NCBI GenBank assembly: GCA_022071955.1
Contig: JAJVIM010000011.1
Location: 242,252 to 306,251 of the forward strand
Direction of reading: 5' to 3'
DNA length: 64,000 nucleotides
From: Anaerolineae bacterium
GTDB taxonomy: Bacteria > Chloroflexota > Anaerolineae > 4572-78 > J111
Position 1 is the first letter of the stretch, and the number at the start of each line of letters is the position of its first letter. Both the position numbers and the translations under genes were made by a program. Positions 25,482-33,503 of the stretch are shown piece by piece. Under the pieces are notes generated by a model. The model searched no databases. It saw only the letters and a list, made by a program, of their open reading frames with translations, and was not told the origin of the DNA.

Positions 25482-25970
25482 ATGGAAAAAGATAATCACT
25501 CCGACAGCAATTTAAATAGTTACAGCTTACCGCCAAGCCGGCGCCGGGTAATTACTTATTTATTGGGATTCTCCATCGCGGCCACTATAGGCGGTGTGTT
25601 CACCCCTATTTTGGGCTTTTTATGGCCTCCCCGCCGGGCCTCGTCAAGTGGCGGAGGCGGCCGTGTTCAGGTTGGCAACACCATCGATTTTCCGGTAGGA
25701 AAAGGCACGGTTGTTTCTGTTAACGACAAACCGGTGGTTGTGATTAACACCCCTCAGGCCGGTCTCAAAGCGTACTCGGCTATTTGCACGCACCTGGGCT
25801 GCATTGTTGAATGGGAACAAGACCGCCAGTTTATCCTCTGCCCCTGCCACGACGGCCGCTTTAACGCGGTTAATGGTGCGGTAATTTCCGGCCCACCCCC
25901 AACCCCACTCCCCGAACTCGCCCTGACCGTAGAAGGTGATGCCATCTACGTTAGCACAGAACAAGCTTAA
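25482..25970 (+). CDS. qcrA: Rieske iron-sulfur protein of a bc-type quinol oxidase complex
   Basis: The start at 25482 (AGGCAGGA upstream) gives 162 residues; the longer frame from 25437 is unlikely. An N-terminal membrane anchor (about 25-45, VITYLLGFSIAATIGGVFTPILGF) follows a twin-Arg-like RRR at 22-24, then a short hinge rich in Ser/Gly. The cluster-binding motifs are complete: CTHLGC (about 103-108) and CPCHDG (about 121-126), giving 2 Cys and 2 His plus the disulfide pair. GPPPTPLPELALTV at the end is the usual Pro loop. It is the first gene of a unit with cytochrome b and a 12-heme cytochrome. Confidence 0.93.
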   Translation: MEKDNHSDSNLNSYSLPPSRRRVITYLLGFSIAATIGGVFTPILGFLWPPRRASSSGGGGRVQVGNTIDFPVGKGTVVSVNDKPVVVINTPQAGLKAYSAICTHLGCIVEWEQDRQFILCPCHDGRFNAVNGAVISGPPPTPLPELALTVEGDAIYVSTEQA

Positions 25971-26045
25971 CCGCGCTGCCGCGTGTGCTGCACGCCCGTC
26001 TCACAACTTAATCGTCACACTGGAGTGATTGGAAAGGAACAGACG

Positions 26046-27119
26046 ATGCAAAATCAAAAATCCACAGCCTGGCGGGCCTGGCAATGGCTGGATGGACGCT
26101 ATCAGTTAGCAGAATTGATGGGCGCACTGCTGCACGTAGAAATTCCGCGCTCGGTTCAAACCTACTATCTGGGTGGCATCGCCCTCTTCTTTTTTATGGT
26201 CCAGGTTGTCACCGGCATTTTGCTAACCCTTTACTACCAACCCACCCCCGATACCGCCTATAACAGTATCCTGTTCATTATGAACGAGGTAAATTTTGGC
26301 TGGCTTATCCGCAGTATTCACGCCTGGGGCGCTAATCTGATGGTTGTTTTTACCATCCTCCATCTGCTGCGGGTTTTTTTTCAGGGCGCTTACAAAAAAC
26401 CGCGGGAGATAACCTGGGGGATAGGTTTTTTCTTGTTGGTGATAACCCTGGGGTTTGGCTTTACCGGCTACCTGCTGCCGTGGGATCAACGCGCCTTTTG
26501 GGCCACAACCGTTGGCAGCGAGATTGCCGGTGCTCTGCCTTTGATTGGGGAACAGGCGCTCATCTTTCTGCGCGGCGGCGCCGATGTGACAGCTCGCACG
26601 CTCACCCGTTTTTACGGCGTGCATACGCTCATATTGCCGGCGATGCTTATGGCCCTCCTGATTATCCACCTGACGATGGTTCACCAGCAAGGGCTGGCCG
26701 ACCCAACCGCCAAATCCGTTAACGATGCCTCAACACCAGCCCGGAAACCCAAAAAACTGCTACCTTTCTTTCCCAATTACCTTCTGGACGAATTCATCGC
26801 CTGGTATATTATGCTGGCGGCTCTGGTTATCCTGGCTTCGCTTTTTCCGGCTGGGTTAGAAGAGCCAGCCGACCCCCTGCGAACCCCGCCCCACACCAAG
26901 CCAGAGTGGTATTTTCTTTTCCTGTATCAGGGACTCAAACTGGTACCGCGCATTATGGGGGTAATTATTCCCATCATCGGCGGCCTGATATTATTGCTGT
27001 TGCCGCTGATTGATCGCAGCCCCTATATCACCGCCCGCAACCGACCGGTTGCCATAGCCATTGGTAGCGTTACCCTCATCGCCGTTGTTGCCCTCACCAT
27101 TTGGGGATGGCTGAGCTAA
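26046..27119 (+). CDS. qcrB: Cytochrome b, fused N- and C-terminal (b6 plus subunit IV) form
   Basis: The start at 26046 (AAAGGAACAG upstream) gives 357 residues. The N-terminal four-helix part carries both heme-b His pairs (SIHAWGANLMVVFTILHLLRV and GVHTLILPAMLMALLIIHL) and the Qo segment GYLLPWDQRAFWATT. The C-terminal part has the PEWY quinol-site motif (HTKPEWYFLFLYQG) and three to four helices, ending LIAVVALTIWGW. It is shorter than mitochondrial cytochrome b and resembles Gram-positive/Chloroflexi qcr versions. It should oxidise menaquinol and pass one electron to the Rieske protein; the c1 role is probably taken by the downstream dodecaheme cytochrome. Confidence 0.93.
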   Translation: MQNQKSTAWRAWQWLDGRYQLAELMGALLHVEIPRSVQTYYLGGIALFFFMVQVVTGILLTLYYQPTPDTAYNSILFIMNEVNFGWLIRSIHAWGANLMVVFTILHLLRVFFQGAYKKPREITWGIGFFLLVITLGFGFTGYLLPWDQRAFWATTVGSEIAGALPLIGEQALIFLRGGADVTARTLTRFYGVHTLILPAMLMALLIIHLTMVHQQGLADPTAKSVNDASTPARKPKKLLPFFPNYLLDEFIAWYIMLAALVILASLFPAGLEEPADPLRTPPHTKPEWYFLFLYQGLKLVPRIMGVIIPIIGGLILLLLPLIDRSPYITARNRPVAIAIGSVTLIAVVALTIWGWLS

Positions 27120-27142
27120 CTTGCTGAGGAAGGATTAGACCC

Positions 27143-28732
27143 ATGAACCAATCCGCTCTCCGGTATCTGGCCGCTGCATTTGTAATTCTCACTGTTGCGC
27201 TGTACACATTCCCGGCGTTCACCACGGCGCAAGGCAATGCCCCGCCAATTCCCCACCAGTTAAAAGGACGTGACGACTGCCTGCGATGTCACCAAACCGG
27301 AAAATTGGGCGCACCGATAATTCCAGAAGGCCCCCCCCATGCCAATGCAACCAGCGATGTTTGCCAGGATTGTCACCAGCACGTTACGCCCCCCACTATT
27401 CCTCATACATTAGAAGGTCGGGAAAATTGCCAGAGCTGCCACAAACCCGCCGAAGCAGGGGCAAGCAGCGACTCGACAATGGAGGCCGGGCCTACCCCCA
27501 CCCCAACCCCCGAACCGCTGCCAACGCCCATCACTTATCCAAAAGTTGAGGGGGTTAACACCTGTTTGGACTGCCACTTAACGCTGGATGATGACAACCT
27601 GTCTGAAATGGCCAAAGACTGGCAACGGAGCATTCACGCCGAGCGTGATGTGGCCTGTGTGGATTGCCACGGTGGTAATTCCGCAGCCACTACCAAAGAA
27701 GAGGCCAAAGCGCCCGATACCGGATACATTGGCCTACCGGCCAAAGCCGACATCCCGGCGTTATGCGCCAGTTGCCACGCCGATGTCGTCCAGATGCGCC
27801 AGTATAATTTACCCACCGACCAATACGCCAAGTACAAAGAAAGTATCCACGGCCTCCGCCTGGCCGAAGGCGACTCCAACGTAGCCACCTGTTTTGATTG
27901 TCACGGCGGCCATTTGGTTCTCAAAACCAACGATCCCGCCTCTACGGTTTATCCGGTGAACATTCCGGGCACGTGCGCCAACTGTCACACCGACAAAAAA
28001 CTAATGGCCCAGTACAATATTCCAACCAATGAGCTAACCCTTTATCGGGAAAGTGTCCACGGTCGCGCCCTGCTGGAAAAACAGGATTTTCGGGCGCCCA
28101 ATTGTGCCACCTGTCACGGCACTCACGGCGCTGCGCCCCCCGGATTTGAAGAAGTCGCTAACGTTTGCGGTAGCTGCCACAGCGCCACGCAAGAGCACTA
28201 CCTAAAAAGCCCTCACGCCAGGGATAATGAGGCCGCCCCCAAGTGCGTTACCTGCCACGAAAACCACAACGTAACTGAACCGAGCGAGGCGCTTTATTTA
28301 GGCGCAGAAGCCCGCCATTGCGGCGAGTGTCACGACCCCGATACTGAACCCAGCCAGGTTGCCCAGGAACTCTACAATTCCTTAACCACTGCCAGCCAGT
28401 CTTACCAGGACGCAGAAACGATAACAGCCTCTGTAAAGGAAGTGGGCATGCTGGTTGCCCCAATGGAAGCCCGCCTGCGTGAGGCCAATACAGACCTTGT
28501 TACCGCCCGCGCTGTTCAACATACCCTTAATTTTGACTCAGTCAGTCTCCGCACCACCAAGGTTCTGTCTACCACCAGCGAAGTCAAGGCTGCGGCAGAG
28601 GCCGCCATTGCCGCCAACATCTTCCGGCGGCGGGCAATGGTTATAGCCGTGGCAGCTATTATCCTGACCATCGTAGCTTTGTATATGCTCAAACGAGAGT
28701 TAGACCGTCAACTGGAGGAAAAGGAAGGATAA
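27143..28732 (+). CDS. Dodecaheme cytochrome c of the Rieske/cytochrome b complex
   Basis: A protein of 529 residues. Signal peptide 1-30 (AAAFVILTVALYTFPAFTTAQ). Twelve CXXCH motifs: CLRCH, CQDCH, CQSCH, CLDCH, CVDCH, CASCH, CFDCH, CANCH, CATCH, CGSCH, CVTCH, CGECH. The first three lie in short PHxLxGRxxC repeats like those in the 14-heme protein; then a TPTPTP linker precedes a NrfB/octaheme-like block with SIHG/SVHG distal His motifs. The end has a helical region (about 420-495) and a C-terminal transmembrane helix (about 497-515, MVIAVAAIILTIVALYML). Its place 23 bp after cytochrome b suggests it replaces cytochrome c1 and collects electrons from the Rieske protein. Confidence 0.9.
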   Translation: MNQSALRYLAAAFVILTVALYTFPAFTTAQGNAPPIPHQLKGRDDCLRCHQTGKLGAPIIPEGPPHANATSDVCQDCHQHVTPPTIPHTLEGRENCQSCHKPAEAGASSDSTMEAGPTPTPTPEPLPTPITYPKVEGVNTCLDCHLTLDDDNLSEMAKDWQRSIHAERDVACVDCHGGNSAATTKEEAKAPDTGYIGLPAKADIPALCASCHADVVQMRQYNLPTDQYAKYKESIHGLRLAEGDSNVATCFDCHGGHLVLKTNDPASTVYPVNIPGTCANCHTDKKLMAQYNIPTNELTLYRESVHGRALLEKQDFRAPNCATCHGTHGAAPPGFEEVANVCGSCHSATQEHYLKSPHARDNEAAPKCVTCHENHNVTEPSEALYLGAEARHCGECHDPDTEPSQVAQELYNSLTTASQSYQDAETITASVKEVGMLVAPMEARLREANTDLVTARAVQHTLNFDSVSLRTTKVLSTTSEVKAAAEAAIAANIFRRRAMVIAVAAIILTIVALYMLKRELDRQLEEKEG

Positions 28733-28773
28733 CCGGTTACCATTATCAAGCTCAACTGCAATTGCAGCCACTC

Positions 28774-28806
28774 AGAAAAGTCGCTCCGCCGGGGCGACTT
28801 TTCTTT
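28774..28806 (+). terminator. Intrinsic terminator after the Rieske/cyt b/multiheme unit
   Basis: AGAAAAGTCGC (28774-28784) and GCGACTTTTCT (28794-28804) around TCCGCCGGG, then TTTTTG. Confidence 0.88.
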
Positions 28807-28947
28807 TTGTGGGGTAAATACCCCATCCCGGCCCCGCCGCCCCGTCTGAAAATTGCGCCGTCAAATGGGTAATGTACCGGATGTAATTGACCTGCCGCCA
28901 TGATAAAGTGAAAGTAAATCGTTATATCTTTCACAAGGAGTTAAATC

Positions 28948-29079
28948 ATGACCGGCATAGGAGTTTTATACATCACTTTAATGTTCTTGGGGCTGGCTTT
29001 CCTTCGTTTTGGCCTGCCGCTGTTGATCACTTTTTTGATTAAGTTCACCTGCTGCCGCATTTTGCGCTTGCAAGCCTGA
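28948..29079 (+). CDS. Small single-pass membrane protein (43 residues)
   Basis: A short frame with a good RBS (CAAGGAG at 28934-28940) upstream of the heptaheme gene. The peptide MTGIGVLYITLMFLGLAFLR then continues hydrophobic to about residue 34, followed by a Cys-Cys pair (CCRILRLQA) and a basic end. One long or two short membrane helices are predicted. Its position 40 bp before the heptaheme/FeS/NrfD genes suggests a small subunit of that complex, as is common in respiratory complexes. I know no family for it; the call rests on RBS, hydrophobicity and spacing. Confidence 0.55.
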   Translation: MTGIGVLYITLMFLGLAFLRFGLPLLITFLIKFTCCRILRLQA

Positions 29080-29119
29080 TCAATCAGGCCAGCCACCCCG
29101 TTTTTTCAGGAGGGAATTA

Positions 29120-29959
29120 ATGCAAAAACTAATCACCATTCTCTGCGGTTTGCTGCTGCTTGGGCTAAGTTTGCCACTGCTGGCTCAGGCCGCCCCACCG
29201 ACCACTTCCGGCACCGACCAATGCGGCGACTGCCACGAAACCGAAACCATCGCCTGGCAAAATTCGCCGCACGCTAACGCCGCAGCCAACGGCGAAATTG
29301 CCGCCACCTGCGAGGGCTGCCACGGCCCCTATGTTGAAGATCACCCGGACGCCGGCTACATGCAGCTCACTGTCGATTCGTCATCCTGCCAGGATTGCCA
29401 CGCCAGCACCTTTGCCCAGTGGGAAGACACCACCCACGCCCAGGCCGGCGTGCAGTGCATTGGCTGCCACCTGTCGCACTCGCAAGAAGTGCGCCTGTCT
29501 GATGATGCCCAGTGCGGCTCGTGCCACCGCGACCGCCAGGCCGATTTTGTGTACACCGCGCACGGGCTGGCCGATGTGGCCTGCACCGATTGCCACGTGT
29601 CACCGGTCACCCGTCAGGCTAATGTTTCATTTGTTGGCACACTTGAAAAAACCGCCGCTCTTGCGCCCGACCACGATTTTATCCATGTTTCGCAGCAAAA
29701 CTGCATTAAATGCCACACCGAAGAAGCCCACAACGGCCTGCCGCCCAACGATGCCGACCACGTGGCCCAGGCCAAGCTGGTGGCCATGGCCGAATCTGTG
29801 CCGGCACTCACTGACCGGCTGGAGCAGGTTGAGCAAACCAACCGCTCGCTGGCCATTGTTACCCCGGTAGCGTTGGGGATTGGCTTGGGTCTGGGTGGCG
29901 TGCTGGGCATTGTGTTTATGCTGATAATTGGCTATGTGCAGCAAAGGAGAACCCAATGA
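29120..29959 (+). CDS. Heptaheme cytochrome c with C-terminal membrane anchor
   Basis: A protein of 279 residues. Signal peptide 1-24 (LITILCGLLLLGLSLPLLAQA). Seven CXXCH motifs: CGDCH, CEGCH, CQDCH, CIGCH, CGSCH, CTDCH and CIKCH, with cytochrome c554/NrfB-like spacing and SPHANAA, TTHAQAG and TAHGLAD distal His. A short coiled coil (LTDRLEQVEQTNRSL) precedes a C-terminal helix (about 247-272). It overlaps the next gene by ATGA. The three-gene set heptaheme c / 4Fe-4S / NrfD is the quinone-reacting half of Qrc, Tmc or Hyb-like complexes, with the cytochrome as the external electron port. GGAGGGA precedes the ATG. Confidence 0.9.
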   Translation: MQKLITILCGLLLLGLSLPLLAQAAPPTTSGTDQCGDCHETETIAWQNSPHANAAANGEIAATCEGCHGPYVEDHPDAGYMQLTVDSSSCQDCHASTFAQWEDTTHAQAGVQCIGCHLSHSQEVRLSDDAQCGSCHRDRQADFVYTAHGLADVACTDCHVSPVTRQANVSFVGTLEKTAALAPDHDFIHVSQQNCIKCHTEEAHNGLPPNDADHVAQAKLVAMAESVPALTDRLEQVEQTNRSLAIVTPVALGIGLGLGGVLGIVFMLIIGYVQQRRTQ

Positions 29960-30840
29960 CCGTTTCACGCCGAGATTTTTTGCGGGGTGGGGCGCTGCTT
30001 TCCGCGGTAATGCTGGCCCGGCAGGCCCACGTGGCCCAGGCCAGCTCTACCGATGACGAAGACCAGCCGTGGGGCATTCTGGTCGATTTAACCCGCTGCA
30101 CCGGCTGTAATTCCTGCGCGCTGGCCTGCAAAGCGGCCAACCAACTGCCGCACCCCACCACGCTGCCCCAATCGCTCAGCGCCGAAGCCTACACTTACGT
30201 GGCCGCCATCAATCTGGGCGGCAACGGTGAATCGCTGCCGCAGTACGCCAAGCGCCAATGCATGCACTGCCTTGAACCGGCCTGCGTTTCCGCCTGCACG
30301 GTGGGCGCGCTGCAAAAAACGCCAGAAGGGCCGGTAGTGTACAACGCCAGCAAATGCATTGGCTGCCGCTACTGCCAGTATGCCTGTCCCTTTGGCGTGC
30401 CCACCTATGATTGGAATAATGCCCTGGGGTTGATCCACAAATGCCAGATGTGCGCCACCCGCCTGGCCGATGGCCAGCAGCAACCCGCCTGCGTGGGTGC
30501 CTGCACCAGCGGCGCGCTCCGTTTTGGCACGCGCAAGGCGCTGCTGGCCCAGGCTCACGCCCAAATCAGCAGCAACCCGGATAAATATATCGACCACATT
30601 TACGGCGAACACGAAGTTGGCGGCACGTCGGTGCTGTATTTGTCGGGGCTGCCGTTTGCCGCGTTAGGCTTCCCCGAGCTACCGGAGCAGCCGGTACCGC
30701 ACTACGCCGAAGCCGTGATGCGCCAAACGCCGGTAATTGCCCTGGCAATGGCCTCGCTGGCTACCACCCTCTACTGGATTACCAAACGCCGCCAGCAGCA
30801 GCTCGCGATTGCCGTTACGGAGGCCGGGAATGACCACTAG
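29956..30840 (+). CDS. Tat-exported 4Fe-4S ferredoxin subunit (HybA/PsrB-like)
   Basis: A protein of 294 residues with a twin-arginine signal (VSRRDFLRGGALLSAVMLA, 3-21). Four cysteine clusters typical of DmsB/HybA/PsrB proteins: CTGCNSCALAC, CMHCLEPACVSAC, CIGCRYCQYAC followed by P, and CQMCATRLADGQQQPACVGAC. All 16 cluster Cys appear present, so four 4Fe-4S centres are expected. A C-terminal helix (about 258-278) anchors it, as in HybA. It would connect the heptaheme cytochrome with the NrfD quinone subunit on the outer face of the membrane. It overlaps the next gene by 11 bases. Confidence 0.93.
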   Translation: MTVSRRDFLRGGALLSAVMLARQAHVAQASSTDDEDQPWGILVDLTRCTGCNSCALACKAANQLPHPTTLPQSLSAEAYTYVAAINLGGNGESLPQYAKRQCMHCLEPACVSACTVGALQKTPEGPVVYNASKCIGCRYCQYACPFGVPTYDWNNALGLIHKCQMCATRLADGQQQPACVGACTSGALRFGTRKALLAQAHAQISSNPDKYIDHIYGEHEVGGTSVLYLSGLPFAALGFPELPEQPVPHYAEAVMRQTPVIALAMASLATTLYWITKRRQQQLAIAVTEAGNDH

Positions 30841-31987
30841 AGTCACTACTTCATTTGGCAGAGAGCAAACGCTGCCCACCATCAGCCGGTTTGGCGCGAT
30901 CATCGGGATTTTGGGCTTTCTCACGCTCATCGGCGTTACCGCCGGGGTGGGCCGCTTGTTTTTGGGCCTCAGCGGCTCAACCGCGCTAACCGATGGCTAT
31001 CCGTGGGGCATCTGGATTGGCTTTGATTTTACGCTGATTGCTTTTTCCGGGGCCGGCTTTACCATTGCCGCCCTGGTACACGTGCTGCATCTTAAAACAT
31101 TTGAGCCGGTGGCCCGCCCCGCCATTCTGGCCGGGTTGCTGGGCTACAGCGCGGTACTGGCCCTGTTGGTGCTGGATTTGGGCCGCCCGGACAGGTTTTA
31201 TAATTTCATCCTGTTCTGGAACATCCACTCACCGTTGTTTGAGATTAGCTGGTGCGTACTGCTTTACACCACCGTGCTGGTGATAGAAGTTAGCCCCTGC
31301 GTGCTGGAAAGATTGAACAGGCAGCAGTGGCTGGCGCTGGTTCACAAAGCGATGGCCCCGGTTACCATCATTGGCGTCACGCTCTCTACCCTGCACCAAT
31401 CGACGCTGGGCACGCTGTACCTGAATATGCCCCACCGGCTGAACACCTTATGGTACACGCCCATTTTGCCGCTGTTATTCTTCATCTCATCGATTATGGC
31501 CGGCCTGGCTCTGGGGATGATTGCTTACCGGCTGGGCGTAAGCATAAAACGCCAGCCGATCAACCCGGCCATCACTACCGGCCTGGGTAAAATCCTGCTG
31601 TGGGTCTCGCTGGTCTATTTGGCCGTCAAACTGGCCGAGCTAACCCTCAGCGGCGATTTGCCGCAGTTGCTGGCTTTTAACCAGCCGGGCTGGCTTATGC
31701 TGGCCGAGTTAGGGCTGGGCGTTGTGCTCCCCGTTGCCCTGCTGGCCGCCATCAAACCGCAGCAACAGCTCTGGGTGCAATGGGCTGCGCCGCTGCTGGT
31801 GCTGCTGGGGGTTATGTTCAACCGGTTTAACGCCACTATGTTTGGCCAGATTCTGCCGGCCAACACCCACTATTCACCCCACATTTTAGAGTGGTTGTCT
31901 ACAATTGGCATTGTGGCCGGGGTAACGCTGGTGTGGGTGCTGGCGGTTCGGTTTTTGGCCATCTGCGATACAGACGCGCATTCTTAA
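30830..31987 (+). CDS. NrfD/PsrC (HybB-like) quinone-binding membrane subunit
   Basis: The start at 30830 (GGAGG upstream, 11-base overlap) is chosen over the longer frame from 30737, giving 385 residues and about ten membrane helices. NrfD-family landmarks: TDGYPWGIWIGFDF, GAGFTIAALVHVL, LDLGRPDRFYNFI, HSPLFEISWCVLLYT, TLHQSTLGTLY and MFNRFNATMFGQ near the end. These are closest in look to HybB. No hydrogenase or molybdopterin subunit is encoded nearby, so this unit probably exchanges electrons between quinone and the FeS/heptaheme partners only. Confidence 0.92.
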   Translation: MTTRVTTSFGREQTLPTISRFGAIIGILGFLTLIGVTAGVGRLFLGLSGSTALTDGYPWGIWIGFDFTLIAFSGAGFTIAALVHVLHLKTFEPVARPAILAGLLGYSAVLALLVLDLGRPDRFYNFILFWNIHSPLFEISWCVLLYTTVLVIEVSPCVLERLNRQQWLALVHKAMAPVTIIGVTLSTLHQSTLGTLYLNMPHRLNTLWYTPILPLLFFISSIMAGLALGMIAYRLGVSIKRQPINPAITTGLGKILLWVSLVYLAVKLAELTLSGDLPQLLAFNQPGWLMLAELGLGVVLPVALLAAIKPQQQLWVQWAAPLLVLLGVMFNRFNATMFGQILPANTHYSPHILEWLSTIGIVAGVTLVWVLAVRFLAICDTDAHS

Positions 31988-32053
31988 AGCAACTCAAATC
32001 CGGCAGGCCGGGCAAGTAACGCCGCCCGCCGGCGCCTAATGGTCCCTTTTAAA

Positions 32054-32090
32054 AGCCGGACGGGTATGTGGCATAACCCGTCCGGCTTAT
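32054..32090. terminator. Bidirectional terminator between NrfD and the HU-like gene
   Basis: AGCCGGACGGGT (32054-32065) and ACCCGTCCGGCT (32076-32087) around a 10-base loop, then TATTTT on one side and AAAA on the other. The right arm reaches the stop codon of the convergent HU-like gene. Confidence 0.88.
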
Positions 32091-32509
32091 TTTGTGCGCA
32101 CCGAACCATCGCGCATAATCACTGAGTCTTCCGGGTGCAGTTCCAGCCAGAGCGCCACGTAGCCTTCTTCATCCAGCCCGGTGTGGGTGGGATTATTGAT
32201 CTGGCCTTTAAAGTTATCTGCCACCGCCTGTTTGATGTCTTTTGAAGGCCGGTAATTTACTTTGATGGCTTTGTGGCTATCGCAATCCACATAAAAACTG
32301 CCAATTTCACCCAGTTTCACGTAATCGCCAAATTGCAAATGCCTGATAAGTGCCTGCGAAAATTTGTAGGCAAAGGCACGGCTGTCGCCCCGGTCAAAGC
32401 CGGATTGTTCCGCAATTTCATCGGCCAGGGTGTCCAGTTCTACCGTATTGGCCCGCATCACTCTGGGGCGCAATTTACCAATTACCGCCATCGATTTTAG
32501 AACTGCCAT
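32087..32509 (-). CDS. HU/IHF-fold DNA-binding protein
   Basis: A protein of 140 residues in the HU-like (HU-HIG/DNABII-related) group: TVELDTLADEIAEQSGFDRGDSR, then FAYKFSQALIRHLQFGDYVKLGEIGSFYVDCD, with the helix-helix-strand plan of HU and GEIGSF in place of GFGTF. The DNA-gripping arm region is KAIKVNYRPSKDIKQAV. A C-terminal extension of about 35 residues (EEGYVALWLELHPEDS) is unusual for true HU. RBS GGAGGACA. It lies downstream of a phased 22-bp palindrome array, which it or a partner could bind, suggesting autoregulation. Confidence 0.75.
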   Translation of the reverse strand: MAVLKSMAVIGKLRPRVMRANTVELDTLADEIAEQSGFDRGDSRAFAYKFSQALIRHLQFGDYVKLGEIGSFYVDCDSHKAIKVNYRPSKDIKQAVADNFKGQINNPTHTGLDEEGYVALWLELHPEDSVIMRDGSVRTK

Positions 32510-32606
32510 TTGTCCTCCTGTGAAATAGCTTCCGTAAGCCCAACCGTCGCGCTAAAAGCGTGACCTACCTGTTTTTTATTCTTTGTCAGGGTACATTTTT
32601 ATACTG

Positions 32607-32680
32607 AGTTATAATCAGATTATAACACAGTTATAAAGCATTTATAACTCAGTTATACTTGGATTATAACTCAGTTATAA
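32607..32680. promoter_or_regulatory. Phased 22-bp array of TTATAACWCAGTTATAA palindromes
   Basis: AGTTATAA/C recurs at 32607, 32629, 32651 and 32673, and TTATAAC at 32620, 32642 and 32664, each exactly 22 bp apart. This makes three 17-bp palindromes (32620-32636, 32642-32658, 32664-32680) on one helix face. They sit between the HU-like gene (about 110 bp) and dedA (about 95 bp). The remaining part of 32510-32772 holds a hairpin of the AGCGTGA repeat family (32547-32563). Confidence 0.85.
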
Positions 32681-32772
32681 TATTTTTTCTACCTGACTTG
32701 ATTCTGGTCTACACGCGGTAAATGAGGTAGAATATCGCGCGGTGCTTGCACGCTGGCAATAAAGGATGGCGC

Positions 32773-33342
32773 ATGGAAAACTTTTTAATTCATTACGGGC
32801 TGCTGGCCGTGGCCCTGTTTGCATTTTTTGAAGGCGACATCACCTACGTGATGGCCGGAGTAGTGGCTCACCTGGGCTATTTTGATTTTATGGCGGTCAT
32901 TATCATCGGCAGCATCTGCTCGTACGCCAACGATGTGGTTTGGTATTGGGTGGGCTACAAACAGGCGGACAAAATCAAGGCCAGCCGGATCTATCGCCGG
33001 GCGGGGCCAAAGGTAGAACGCCTGGCCGCCAAATATGGCACCTGGCAAATTTTGTCCACCCGGCTGGTGTACGGCACGCGCATAGCCAGCGCCATTTTTT
33101 GGGGCGTGCAAAAATTCAGCTTTGTGCGGTACACCATCATAGATTTTTTGAGCTGTATGTTGTGGGCAGTAGTGCTTACCGGGCTGGGTTTCTTTTTGAG
33201 CAACAGCGCCGGAATGTTGATAAGGCACGTTCACGCGCTGGAATTGTGGCTGTTGGTGGCTGTAATCATTGGCGTGGGGGCGTATATTGTCGGCAGAACT
33301 GCATTGAAGCAGCGTGTAAAAGAACTGGATCAGGTGGAGTAA
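32773..33342 (+). CDS. DedA-family membrane protein
   Basis: The start at 32773 (AAAGGA upstream) gives 189 residues. Four to five hydrophobic segments and the SNARE-associated/DedA core: FFEGDITYVMAGVVAHLGYF with the acidic pair, GSICSYANDVVWYWVGY (the usual G-x-x-x-G-D motif shows as YANDVVWYW), and STRLVYGTRIASAIFWGVQKFSFVRY corresponding to the conserved R-x-x-P/YG-R stretch. DedA proteins are membrane transporters or lipid scramblases, some of undecaprenyl phosphate. Expression may be controlled by the phased array upstream. Confidence 0.85.
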   Translation: MENFLIHYGLLAVALFAFFEGDITYVMAGVVAHLGYFDFMAVIIIGSICSYANDVVWYWVGYKQADKIKASRIYRRAGPKVERLAAKYGTWQILSTRLVYGTRIASAIFWGVQKFSFVRYTIIDFLSCMLWAVVLTGLGFFLSNSAGMLIRHVHALELWLLVAVIIGVGAYIVGRTALKQRVKELDQVE

Positions 33343-33349
33343 CCCCGGT

Positions 33350-33490
33350 CAGGGGGCGCCCGTCCTGCACGCCCCCTGTGAATCGCTCAGAGCGACCGCA
33401 GTAAGCAAGAGTTACGCTTGTAGCGTGACGACCTGTGATTTTCAGCAGTTCCCAGTATGCCCCACCCCCATATATGGGGGAGGGAAAATC
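33350..33490. repeat. Hairpins and C/G-rich palindrome between dedA and rhamnosidase
   Basis: CAGGGGGCG/CGCCCCCTG (33350-33358, 33370-33378); TTACGC-TTGTA-GCGTGA (33412-33428), a member of the repeat also seen at 32547 and 42716; and CCCCCAT-ATATGGGGG with flanking C/G runs at about 33461-33485, similar to module 1 of the composite repeats. One of them may terminate the convergent genes. Confidence 0.6.
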
Positions 33491-33503
33491 AAGGAATTTG
33501 GTG

